Source: Pseudomonas yamanorum
GTDB lineage: Bacteria; Pseudomonadota; Gammaproteobacteria; Pseudomonadales; Pseudomonadaceae
Assembly: GCF_900105735.1 (NCBI RefSeq)
Contig: NZ_LT629793.1
Location: forward strand, 6,944,001 to 7,008,000
Length of the DNA: 64,000 nt
Direction of reading: 5' to 3'
Shown here: positions 43,061 to 51,292 of the stretch, piece after piece
Numbering within the stretch: the first letter of the stretch is position 1
Layout of the letters: each line of letters starts with the position of its first letter
Position numbers and translations under genes: made by a program
Notes under the pieces: model-generated
Told to the model about the DNA's origin: nothing
Databases searched by the model: none
What the model saw: only the letters and a program-made list of their open reading frames with translations

Positions 43061-44383
43061 ATGAGCCAGGAACAGCGGCTGATACGTCGCATCACGCTGA
43101 AACTGATTCCCTTCCTGATCTTGCTGTACCTGATTGCCTACGTGGATCGCTCGGCCGTGGGCTTCGCCAAATTGCACATGGGCGCGGATGTCGGCATCGG
43201 CGATGCGGCGTATGGCTTGGGGGCAGGGCTGTTCTTCATTGGCTACTTCCTTCTGGAAATCCCCAGCAACCTGATGCTCGACCGTTTCGGCGCGCGGCGC
43301 TGGTTCGCGCGGATCATGGTCACCTGGGGCGCCATCACCATCGGCATGGCGTTCGTCCAGGGTCCCCACAGTTTCTATGTGATGCGCTTCCTTCTGGGCG
43401 CCGCCGAAGCCGGGTTTTTCCCGGGTGTCCTCTACTACATCACCCAGTGGTTCCCGGTGCGCCACCGCGGCAAGATCCTCGGGTTGTTCATCCTGTCCCA
43501 GCCCATCGCCATGATGATCACCGGCCCGGTGGCGGGCGGTTTGCTCGGCATGGACGGGCTTCTCGGCCTGCACGGCTGGCAGTGGTTGTTCATCGTCATC
43601 GGCACCCCGGCGATCCTGCTGACCTGGCCGGTGCTGCGTTATCTGCCGGACGGGCCGCAACAGGTCAAATGGATGGACCAGGCCGAGAAGGACTGGCTCA
43701 CCGGCGAGCTGGCCAAAGACCTGCAGGCCTACGGCCAGACCCGGCACGGCAACCCGCTGCATGCGCTGAAGGACAAACGCGTATTGCTGCTGGCGCTGTT
43801 CTACCTGCCGGTGACCTTGAGCATTTATGGCCTGGGCCTGTGGCTGCCGACCTTGATCAAGCAGTTCGGCGGCAGCGACCTGACGACCGGGTTCGTGTCG
43901 GCGGTGCCCTACATCTTCGGGATCATCGGTTTGCTGATCGTCCCGCGCAGTTCCGATCGCCTGAATGATCGCTACGGCCACCTCGCCGTGCTCTACGTGT
44001 TGGGCGCCATCGGCCTGTTCCTCAGCGCCTGGCTGACAGCGCCGCTGTGGCAACTGGCAGCGCTGTGCCTGGTGGCGTTTGCGCTGTTCTCTTGCACGGC
44101 GGTGTTCTGGACCTTGCCGGGACGTTTCTTTGCCGGCGCGAGTGCGGCGGCGGGCATCGCCTTGATCAACTCGGTGGGCAACCTCGGCGGCTACATCGGG
44201 CCGTTCGTGATCGGCGCCCTCAAGGAGTACACCGGCAACCTTGCGTCGGGCCTGTACTTCCTGGCCTGCGTGATGCTGTTCGGGGTGGTGCTGACGGCTG
44301 TGGTCTATCGGCTGTTGGAGCGCAAGCACGTACTGCCGCCGGACCAGTTCGCCGCCAGCGCCCGTGGCGCCACCCGTACTTAA
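43061..44383 (+). CDS. MFS transporter, ACS family (sugar acid/organic anion)
   Basis: The 440-residue protein has twelve predicted transmembrane helices and starts with the ACS-family motif LIPFLILLYLIAYVDRSAVG, as in galactonate, glucarate and tartrate transporters. It heads the catabolic operon and probably imports the pentonate acid, allowing entry into the pathway after the dehydrogenase and lactonase. A FadR-type operator lies upstream. The next gene begins 21 bases after the stop. Confidence 0.9.
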   Translation: MSQEQRLIRRITLKLIPFLILLYLIAYVDRSAVGFAKLHMGADVGIGDAAYGLGAGLFFIGYFLLEIPSNLMLDRFGARRWFARIMVTWGAITIGMAFVQGPHSFYVMRFLLGAAEAGFFPGVLYYITQWFPVRHRGKILGLFILSQPIAMMITGPVAGGLLGMDGLLGLHGWQWLFIVIGTPAILLTWPVLRYLPDGPQQVKWMDQAEKDWLTGELAKDLQAYGQTRHGNPLHALKDKRVLLLALFYLPVTLSIYGLGLWLPTLIKQFGGSDLTTGFVSAVPYIFGIIGLLIVPRSSDRLNDRYGHLAVLYVLGAIGLFLSAWLTAPLWQLAALCLVAFALFSCTAVFWTLPGRFFAGASAAAGIALINSVGNLGGYIGPFVIGALKEYTGNLASGLYFLACVMLFGVVLTAVVYRLLERKHVLPPDQFAASARGATRT

Positions 44384-44404
44384 TTGGCAATCAGGAGAAG
44401 ACTC

Positions 44405-45397
44405 ATGGGTTTAGTGCAGTTTGAATTGAGCAACGGCGAACGCCGGGTGGGCGTGGTCGAGGGTGATCAGGTACGCGAGGTGCGCGCCGCACGCACGGTA
44501 CGTGACCTGGCACTTGCCGCCATCGAGGCCGGCGTCACCTTGCAACAGCAAATAGATCACCTCGGCCTGGGCGAGAGCCACGACTACGCCGAACTGCTGG
44601 CCGGGCACAAGATCCTGCCACCGCTGGATCACCCGGACCCGGCGCACACGCTGGTCAGCGGTACCGGCTTGACTCACTTGGGCAGTGCGGCGGCGCGGGA
44701 CAAGATGCACCAGAACGCCAGTGACGAAAGCGCGATGACCGACAGCATGCGCATCTTCAAATGGGGCGTGGAGGGCGGCAAACCGGCTTCTGGCCAGACC
44801 GGTGTACAACCGGAGTGGTTCTACAAAGGCGACGGCACCATCGTGGTGCGCCCGGGCCAGCCGTTCCCGTGGCCGGCGTTTGCCGAAGACGCCGGCGAAG
44901 AGCCGGAAATTGCCGGGCTCTACGTAATTGGTCACGACGGCAAGCCGTATCGCCTGGGCTACGCGGTGGGCAACGAGTTTTCCGACCACGTGATGGAGCG
45001 CAAGAATTACCTGTACCTGGCCCACTCCAAACTGCGCAGTTGCAGCTATGGTCCCGAGTTGCGCCTGGGTGAACTGCCCCAGCACCTGGCGGGCACCAGC
45101 CGCATCCTGCGCAACGGCGAGGTGCTGTGGCAGCACGAATTCCTCAGTGGCGAAGCCAACATGTGCCACAGCCTCGAGAACCTTGAATATCACCATTTCA
45201 AATACACCCAGTTCCTGCGCCCAGGTGATGTGCATATCCACTTTTTCGGCACCGCAACCTTATCGTTTGCCGACGGCATTCGTAGCCAGCCAGGCGATGT
45301 GTTTGAAATCAGCCAGGCCGAATTCGGCGCGCCCTTGATCAACGGCATTGCCGTGGCCAATGGCGGCGTCGCACCTGGCGGCATAGGCACCCTTTGA
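44405..45397 (+). CDS. AraD1-like fumarylacetoacetate-hydrolase-fold protein
   Basis: The 330-residue protein has the FAH-type C-terminal fold with metal-site segments (VGNEFSDHVMERKN, GEANMCHSLENLEYHHFKY, GDVHIHFFGTATLSF). It resembles the AraD1 group found beside pentose-oxidation genes, likely 2-keto-3-deoxypentonate dehydratase making 2-oxoglutarate semialdehyde, as in XylX-type enzymes. An aldolase role is a less likely alternative. The ATG at 44405 follows AGGAGAAG. The next gene follows after 11 bases. Confidence 0.82.
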   Translation: MGLVQFELSNGERRVGVVEGDQVREVRAARTVRDLALAAIEAGVTLQQQIDHLGLGESHDYAELLAGHKILPPLDHPDPAHTLVSGTGLTHLGSAAARDKMHQNASDESAMTDSMRIFKWGVEGGKPASGQTGVQPEWFYKGDGTIVVRPGQPFPWPAFAEDAGEEPEIAGLYVIGHDGKPYRLGYAVGNEFSDHVMERKNYLYLAHSKLRSCSYGPELRLGELPQHLAGTSRILRNGEVLWQHEFLSGEANMCHSLENLEYHHFKYTQFLRPGDVHIHFFGTATLSFADGIRSQPGDVFEISQAEFGAPLINGIAVANGGVAPGGIGTL

Positions 45398-45408
45398 AGG
45401 AGACAGGC

Positions 45409-46989
45409 ATGACCCGGATTTACGGCCACAACTACATCGGCGGCCAGCGCAGCGCCACCGGTAGCGTCACGCTGCACAGCGTCGACGCCACTACCGGCGA
45501 AGCGTTGCCCTATGATTTCTACCAGGCGACGGCGCAGGAAGTGGACGCGGCAGCCAACGCCGCAGCAGCGGCTTACCCGGTTTATCGCAGCCTGAGCGCG
45601 CAGCATCGTGCGTCGTTCCTGGAGGCAATAGCCGATGAGCTGGACGTCCTTGGCGATGACTTTATCGCCTTGGTCTGCCGCGAAACGGCGTTGCCCGCCG
45701 GGCGTATCCAGGGCGAGCGCGGCCGCACCAGCGGCCAGATGCGGCTGTTCGCCAAGGTGCTGCGGCGCGGTGATTTCTACGGGGCGCGGATCGATCTGGC
45801 GCTGCCGGATCGCCAGCCTTTGCCACGCCCGGATGTGCGCCAGTACCGCATCGGTCTCGGCCCGGTCGCGGTGTTTGGGGCGAGTAACTTTCCCTTGGCC
45901 TTTTCCACTGCCGGTGGCGACACCGCCGCCGCGCTGGCGGCCGGCTGCCCGGTGGTGTTCAAGGCCCACAGCGGCCACATGGCCACTGCCGAGCGGGTCG
46001 CCGATGCGATCATGCGCGCGGCGCAGAGCACCGGCATGCCCGACGGCGTGTTCAACATGATCTTCGGCGGCGGGGTGGGTGAAGCACTGGTCAAGCACCC
46101 GGCGATCCGCGCCGTGGGTTTCACCGGCTCGCTCAAGGGTGGCCGGGCCCTCTGTGATATGGCAGCGGCACGTCCGCAACCGATCCCGGTGTTCGCCGAG
46201 ATGTCCAGCATCAACCCGGTGATCGTCTTGCCCCAAGCCCTGCAAACCCGGGCAGACACCATCGCCCGCGACCTGGTGGCGTCGGTGGTGCAAGGGTGCG
46301 GCCAGTTCTGCACGAACCCGGGCCTGGTGATCGGGATTGCGTCGCCAGCGTTCACTGCCTTCACCCAACAGGTCGCCCAACTGATCGGCGACCAGCCGGC
46401 GCAAACCATGCTCAATACCGGCACCTTGAGCAGCTACGGCAAAGGCCTGCACACGCTGCTCGCCCATCCTGGCATCGAGCACCTGGCGGGCCAGGCGCAA
46501 GCCGGCAATCAGGCGCAGCCACAGCTGTTCAAAGCGGATGCCAGCCTGTTGATCAACGGCGATGAAGTGCTGCAGGAAGAAGTGTTCGGCCCCACCACCG
46601 TGTTCGTGGAAGTCGCCGATCAGGCGCAATTGAGTGCCGCGTTGCACGGCCTGCATGGCCAACTGACGGCGACGATCATTGGCGAGCCGGCGGATTTCAC
46701 CCAGTTCGGCGAGTTGACGCCGCTGCTGGAACAAAAAGTCGGGCGCATCCTGCTCAATGGTTATCCCACCGGCGTCGAGGTGTGTGACGCGATGGTCCAC
46801 GGCGGGCCTTATCCGGCGACTTCCGATGCCCGTGGCACCTCGGTGGGCACCCTGGCGATCGAGCGCTTTCTGCGACCGGTGTGCTTTCAGAACTACCCTG
46901 ATAGCCTGCTCCCCGACGCGCTGAAGAATGCCAACCCGTTGCGCATTCAGCGTCTGGTAGATGGGCAGCCGTCGCGCGACGCGCTGTAA
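45409..46989 (+). CDS. NADP-dependent aldehyde dehydrogenase (2-oxoglutarate semialdehyde type)
   Basis: The 526-residue protein has the aldehyde dehydrogenase glutamate in PVFAEMSSINPVIV and the catalytic cysteine in GCGQFCTNPGLVIG, and the motif GASNFPLAFST. Its length and sequence fit the 2-oxoglutarate semialdehyde dehydrogenase group (type III) found in pentose-oxidation clusters. It would make 2-oxoglutarate for the TCA cycle. ATG 45409 follows AAGGAG. Confidence 0.9.
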   Translation: MTRIYGHNYIGGQRSATGSVTLHSVDATTGEALPYDFYQATAQEVDAAANAAAAAYPVYRSLSAQHRASFLEAIADELDVLGDDFIALVCRETALPAGRIQGERGRTSGQMRLFAKVLRRGDFYGARIDLALPDRQPLPRPDVRQYRIGLGPVAVFGASNFPLAFSTAGGDTAAALAAGCPVVFKAHSGHMATAERVADAIMRAAQSTGMPDGVFNMIFGGGVGEALVKHPAIRAVGFTGSLKGGRALCDMAAARPQPIPVFAEMSSINPVIVLPQALQTRADTIARDLVASVVQGCGQFCTNPGLVIGIASPAFTAFTQQVAQLIGDQPAQTMLNTGTLSSYGKGLHTLLAHPGIEHLAGQAQAGNQAQPQLFKADASLLINGDEVLQEEVFGPTTVFVEVADQAQLSAALHGLHGQLTATIIGEPADFTQFGELTPLLEQKVGRILLNGYPTGVEVCDAMVHGGPYPATSDARGTSVGTLAIERFLRPVCFQNYPDSLLPDALKNANPLRIQRLVDGQPSRDAL

Positions 46990-47027
46990 CCGTGCCACCT
47001 GAAAACAACAAGAAAGCAGGAGGTTTC

Positions 47028-47903
47028 ATGTCGTGGAATGCCGTCACACCGCACCGCGCTCGGCTCGGCGAAGGCCCGTTCTGGGACGAGCAGGGCCAGG
47101 CGCTGTATTGGGTGGATATCATCGGCCAGCAGGCGTTACGCCTGAAAGACGGGCAACTGCACACCTGGCAACTGCCTGAGCCTGTGTCGGCGTTTATCCC
47201 GTGTGCCAGCGGTGATGCGCTGGTAACCCTGAGCAGTGGCGTGTATCGCCTCGACCTCGATTCGGCGCCGAGCGATCCCCGCCTGACCTTGCTTTGCGTC
47301 GCCGACCCGCAACAGGGCAACCGCGCCAACGAAGCCCGCTGTGATGCCCAGGGCCGGCTGTGGCTGGGCACCATGCAGAACAACATCGGCGCGCACGGTG
47401 AAGATTTGCCGGTGCTGCAGCGTTCCGGCGGCCTGTTCCGGGTCGATGCCGACGGGCAGGTCACGCCGTTGCTGCAAGGCCTGGGGATTCCCAACACCTT
47501 GCTGTGGAACGACGCCGCTACCCATGTGCATTTCGGCGACAGCCTGGACGGCACGTTGTATCGGCACGCGATCACCGACGATGGTCAGCTTGAACCCGCG
47601 CAGGTCTGGTTCGGGCCTCACTCCCGGGGTGGCCCGGACGGTTCGGCCATGGACGCCGAAGGCTATATCTGGAACGCCCGCTGGGACGGCAGTTGCCTGC
47701 TGCGCTTGACGCCGGGCGGTGAAGTCGACCGAGTGATCGAGCTGCCGGTCAGTCGTCCCACCAGTTGCGTGTTCGCAGGCCCGGACCTCAAGACCTTGTA
47801 CATCACCAGTGCCGCCAGCCCGCTGAATCACCCGCTGGACGGCGCGGTGCTGGCGATCGAGGTCGATGTGCCGGGGAAAATCTGTCACCGCTTTGCAGGA
47901 TAA
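47028..47903 (+). CDS. SMP-30/gluconolactonase-family sugar lactonase
   Basis: The 291-residue protein has the six-bladed SMP-30/Gnl propeller with the metal-binding segments LGEGPFWDEQG, ANEARCDAQGRLWLGTM, IPNTLLWNDA and GPDGSAMDAEGYIWNARW. It would hydrolyse the pentonolactone made by the sugar dehydrogenase, giving the substrate of the dehydratase. The ATG at 47028 has a strong AGGAGG; the gene is fourth in the MFS operon. Confidence 0.9.
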   Translation: MSWNAVTPHRARLGEGPFWDEQGQALYWVDIIGQQALRLKDGQLHTWQLPEPVSAFIPCASGDALVTLSSGVYRLDLDSAPSDPRLTLLCVADPQQGNRANEARCDAQGRLWLGTMQNNIGAHGEDLPVLQRSGGLFRVDADGQVTPLLQGLGIPNTLLWNDAATHVHFGDSLDGTLYRHAITDDGQLEPAQVWFGPHSRGGPDGSAMDAEGYIWNARWDGSCLLRLTPGGEVDRVIELPVSRPTSCVFAGPDLKTLYITSAASPLNHPLDGAVLAIEVDVPGKICHRFAG

Positions 47904-47951
47904 CCAACAGGCTGTTTAACGCATTCAAATACAACAACAAGGAGTCACCCT

Positions 47952-48956
47952 ATGAATCGTCGTCGTGGTATCCGTTCCCTGTGCTGCGCCGCTGTGGCGG
48001 TATCCGCCGTCAGCCTGAGCAGCCTGTTGCTGGCGGCCGAGCCGGTGAAGATCGGCTTTCTGGTCAAGCAGGCCGAAGAGCCCTGGTTCCAGACCGAATG
48101 GGCCTTCGCCGAAAAGGCCGGCAAGGACAAGGGCTTTGAAGTGATCAAGATTGCTGTACCCGACGGCGAGAAAACCCTCTCGGCCATCGACAGCCTGGCG
48201 GCCAACGGCGCCAAGGGTTTTGTGATTTGCCCGCCGGACGTGTCCCTCGGCCCGGCCATCATGGCCAAGGCCAAAGCCAATGGCTTGAAAGTGATCGCCG
48301 TGGATGACCGGTTTGTGGACGCCAAGGGCAACTTCATGGAAGACGTGCCGTATCTGGGCATGGCCGCCTTTGAAGTGGGTGAGAAGCAGGGCAGTGCCAT
48401 GGCCACGGAAGCGAAAAAACGCGGCTGGGACTGGAAAGACACCTATGCCGTGATCAACACCTACAACGAACTCGACACCGGCAAAAAGCGCACCGACGGC
48501 TCAGTCAAATCCCTGAAGGCCGCGGGTATTCCGGACGACCACATCCTGTATGCAGCCCTCAAGACCCTCGACGTCCCCGGCAGCATGGACGCCACCAACT
48601 CGGCGCTGGTGAAACTGCCCAGCGGCGCGAAAAACCTGATCATCGGCGGCATGAATGACAACACGGTGCTCGGCGGCGTGCGCGCCACCGAAAGCGCCGG
48701 CTTTGCAGCCGCCAACGTCATCGGTATCGGCATCAACGGCACCGACGCCATCGGCGAGCTGAAGAAAGCCAACAGCGGCTTCTTCGGCTCCATGCTGCCC
48801 AGCCCGCACATTGAGGGCTACAACACCGCAAGCATGATGTTCGAGTGGGTCACCACCGGCAAGGAACCACCGAAGTACACCGCGATGGACGAGGTGACGT
48901 TGATCACCCGCGAGAACTTCAAGCAGGAACTGGAAAAGATCGGTTTGTGGAACTGA
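47952..48956 (+). CDS. araF: AraF-like L-arabinose-binding protein
   Basis: The 334-residue protein has a signal peptide (about 1-29, ending LLLAAE) and closely follows E. coli AraF as I recall it: GFLVKQAEEPWFQTEW, KDKGFEVIKIAVPDGEKTL, VAGMND-like GMNDNTVLGGVRATE, IGIGINGTDAIGEL and LITRENFKQELEKIGL. It is a periplasmic CUT2 binding protein for L-arabinose or a related aldose. No araG or araH follows; instead a REPIN and a convergent mutarotase gene. It needs a membrane partner encoded elsewhere. Confidence 0.88.
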   Translation: MNRRRGIRSLCCAAVAVSAVSLSSLLLAAEPVKIGFLVKQAEEPWFQTEWAFAEKAGKDKGFEVIKIAVPDGEKTLSAIDSLAANGAKGFVICPPDVSLGPAIMAKAKANGLKVIAVDDRFVDAKGNFMEDVPYLGMAAFEVGEKQGSAMATEAKKRGWDWKDTYAVINTYNELDTGKKRTDGSVKSLKAAGIPDDHILYAALKTLDVPGSMDATNSALVKLPSGAKNLIIGGMNDNTVLGGVRATESAGFAAANVIGIGINGTDAIGELKKANSGFFGSMLPSPHIEGYNTASMMFEWVTTGKEPPKYTAMDEVTLITRENFKQELEKIGLWN

Positions 48957-48997
48957 TGGCCGCTGACGTTTCCCGGCAGCCCTGTTAACGCCGGTAT

Positions 48998-49107
48998 TGT
49001 GGGAGCTGTCGAGCTTCAGCGAGGCTGCGATAGCGGTGGGTCAGTCACCTTGGATATTGATAGTGCCGACGTCATCGCAGCCTCGCTAAAGCTCGACAGC
49101 TCCCACA
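48998..49107. repeat. Long REPIN at the araF 3' end
   Basis: Arms of 34 bp (48998-49031 and 49074-49107) start TGTGGGAGCTGTCGAGCTT and are inverted copies with one mismatch. The loop is 42 bp. It lies between convergent araF and mutarotase genes, and may act as a bidirectional terminator. Confidence 0.88.
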
Positions 49108-49110
49108 GGG

Positions 49111-50259
49111 TTAGTCAGCAGAGAATTTCAGCACGGTATTCTGGGTGTAGGTCTGGCCCGGATCGAGACGGGTAGAGGGGAAGTTCGGCTGGTTAGGCCC
49201 GTCAGGAAAATGCTGGGTTTCCAGGGTAAACGCACTCCAGTGGGCATAAGGTTTGCCGCCTTTACCCTTGATCGAGCCGTCGAGGAAGTTGCTGGTATAG
49301 AACTGCACACCGGGTTCACTGGTATACAGCTGCAAGCGCCGACCGGACTGCGGGTCACGAACGTCGGCGGCCAGTTTGCCGATATCACCCTTGGCATCCA
49401 GCACCCAGTTGAAGTCAAAGCCGCCTTGTTTCGGCTCGGCGAATTTCAGTTGGGGATGATCGTCCTTGATGTGCTGGCCGATGGCGGTGGGCTTGAGAAA
49501 GTCCATCGGTGTACCGGCCACCGGGGCCAGTTCACCGGTGGGAATCAAGGTGCTGTTGACCGGTGTGTAATGGCTGGCGTGCAAGGTGGCCAGCTGCTTG
49601 AGCACGTCACCTTTACCGGCGCCGGCGAGGTTGAAGTAACTGTGGTTGGTGAGGTTCAGCACCGTGGGTTTGTCGGTGGTGGCCTTGTAGTCGATGTGCA
49701 GTTCGTTTTTGTCGTTGAGGCTATAGGTAACATCCACTTTCAGGTTGCCGGGAAAACCCATCTCGCCATCTTTCGACAGGTAGCTCAGGGTCACGCCCAC
49801 AGAGTCATCTTGCTTGACCGGCTGGGCTTTCCACACGTGCTTGTCGAAACCCTGCGGGCCGCCATGCAGCGAGTTCGGCCCATCGTTGAGGGGCACTTGA
49901 TAGCGTTTGCCGTCCAGTTCAAAGCTGCCCTTGGCCAGGCGGTTGCCAAAACGGCCGATGGTCGCACCAAAGAACGCGGTGCCGGCCTGGTAGCCCTGGA
50001 CGTCATCGAAGCCCAGTACCACGTCGGCGAACTGGCCGTGTTTGTCCGGTACCTTAAGCGACTGCAACACAGCGCCGTAGGTGATCACCGTGGCTTGTAC
50101 GCCATGGCTGTTGCGCAACACGTACTGCTCGACGGCGGTGCCGTCATTGGTTTTGCCGAAGGGTTTGTGTTCGCTGGACAGGCCAGCCGCCTGAGCGCCA
50201 AGGCTGGCCATCGCCAGGGAGAGGCCGAGGCCGGTAAGCAGGAATCGGGATTGCCGCAT
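49111..50259 (-). CDS. Periplasmic aldose 1-epimerase (mutarotase)
   Basis: The 382-residue protein has a signal peptide (ending GAQAAGL, about 1-26) and the galactose-mutarotase fold, with ATIGRFGNRLAKGSFEL, LNDGPNSLHGGPQGFDKHVW and LTNHSYFNLAG carrying the catalytic histidines. It interconverts alpha and beta anomers, here in the periplasm, where it would feed the anomer preferred by the binding protein or dehydrogenase. A FadR-type operator lies 28 bases upstream of its start. It ends 3 bases from the REPIN. Confidence 0.9.
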   Translation of the reverse strand: MRQSRFLLTGLGLSLAMASLGAQAAGLSSEHKPFGKTNDGTAVEQYVLRNSHGVQATVITYGAVLQSLKVPDKHGQFADVVLGFDDVQGYQAGTAFFGATIGRFGNRLAKGSFELDGKRYQVPLNDGPNSLHGGPQGFDKHVWKAQPVKQDDSVGVTLSYLSKDGEMGFPGNLKVDVTYSLNDKNELHIDYKATTDKPTVLNLTNHSYFNLAGAGKGDVLKQLATLHASHYTPVNSTLIPTGELAPVAGTPMDFLKPTAIGQHIKDDHPQLKFAEPKQGGFDFNWVLDAKGDIGKLAADVRDPQSGRRLQLYTSEPGVQFYTSNFLDGSIKGKGGKPYAHWSAFTLETQHFPDGPNQPNFPSTRLDPGQTYTQNTVLKFSAD

Positions 50260-50287
50260 GACTGAGCTACCTTTATTGTTGTTAATT

Positions 50288-50304
50288 AAATAGTTCTACT
50301 ATTT
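50288..50304. promoter_or_regulatory. FadR-type operator 3, between mutarotase and sugar dehydrogenase genes
   Basis: AAATAGT-TCT-ACTATTT is a perfect inverted repeat with 7-bp arms and the TnGTnnnACnA core. It lies 28 bp upstream of the mutarotase ATG and 84 bp upstream of the divergent SDR start. Confidence 0.75.
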
Positions 50305-50387
50305 ATTCGGCTGCAAGGCTGATTTATAGCCAATATCGCGAAACATGCAATATAAAATAAGACTAAATACAGCGGAGTGACTGCCCC

Positions 50388-51170
50388 ATGAACACTGCAA
50401 AACAGCCCGGCGCCCAAGCGATGTACCCGGACCTGCGGAATAAAACCGTGTTGATCTCCGGTGGTGCTTCCGGGATCGGCGAGTCGATGGTGCGTGCCTT
50501 CGCACGCCAGGGGGCCAAGGTCGCGTTCGTGGACCGGGCGCAAGGGCAGGGCGACCGCTTGGCGGCAATCCTGTCGGCCGAGGGCCATGCCGTCGAATTC
50601 GCCCATTGCGACATCACCGACGAGATCGCTTACAAGGCCGCGATAGCGTGCCTGGCGCAGAGCCTTGGGCCGATCGACGTGCTGGTGAACAATGCCGCCA
50701 ACGACGTTCGGCACACCCTGGATGAAATCGACTCAGAGCGGTTCGACCAACTGATTTCGGTCAACCTGAAGCACGCCTTTTTTGCCGCCAGGGCCGTGGT
50801 GCCGATGATGAAGGCCGCAGGCGGTGGGTCGATCATCAACCTGGGCTCCATTGGCTGGATGATGGCTTCCAGCGGCTACCCGGTCTACGCCGCCAGCAAA
50901 GCCGCTGCCCACGGCATGACCCGGGCCCTGGCGCGGGAGCTGGGCCCGAGCCGGATCAGGGTCAATACGCTGGTGCCGGGCTGGGTGATGACCGAGAAAC
51001 AACTGGCGATGTGGGTGGATGACGCGGCCCGGGAATTGATCGCCCGCAGCCAGTGCCTGCCGGGCAGTGTGGAGCCGGAACATATCGCCAATATGGCGCT
51101 GTTCCTCGCCTCTGATGTATCGGCGATGTGCACCGCACAGAACTTCATTGTGGACGGTGGCTGGGTCTAG
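50388..51170 (+). CDS. SDR-type pentose 1-dehydrogenase (XylB of Caulobacter type)
   Basis: The 260-residue SDR has GGASGIGESM, NNAANDVRH, VNLKHAFFAARA, the catalytic YAASK and the C-terminal QCLPGSVEPEHIA, LFLASDVSAMCTAQN and VDGGWV. The N-D-x-R-H segment and ending resemble Caulobacter D-xylose 1-dehydrogenase as I remember it. It would oxidise a pentose to its lactone using NAD. It is divergent from the mutarotase gene and shares its FadR-type operator. Confidence 0.85.
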   Translation: MNTAKQPGAQAMYPDLRNKTVLISGGASGIGESMVRAFARQGAKVAFVDRAQGQGDRLAAILSAEGHAVEFAHCDITDEIAYKAAIACLAQSLGPIDVLVNNAANDVRHTLDEIDSERFDQLISVNLKHAFFAARAVVPMMKAAGGGSIINLGSIGWMMASSGYPVYAASKAAAHGMTRALARELGPSRIRVNTLVPGWVMTEKQLAMWVDDAARELIARSQCLPGSVEPEHIANMALFLASDVSAMCTAQNFIVDGGWV

Positions 51171-51292
51171 GCCGGGGAAGGGTCGCCATCCCGGATGCAA
51201 CGAATCGTCGCCCGGGGCCTCATACAGTAACGAACGGTGGTTCACATGCAGCCACCGCAACCGACTACTTCATGGGTTCAGGTGATTGATTT

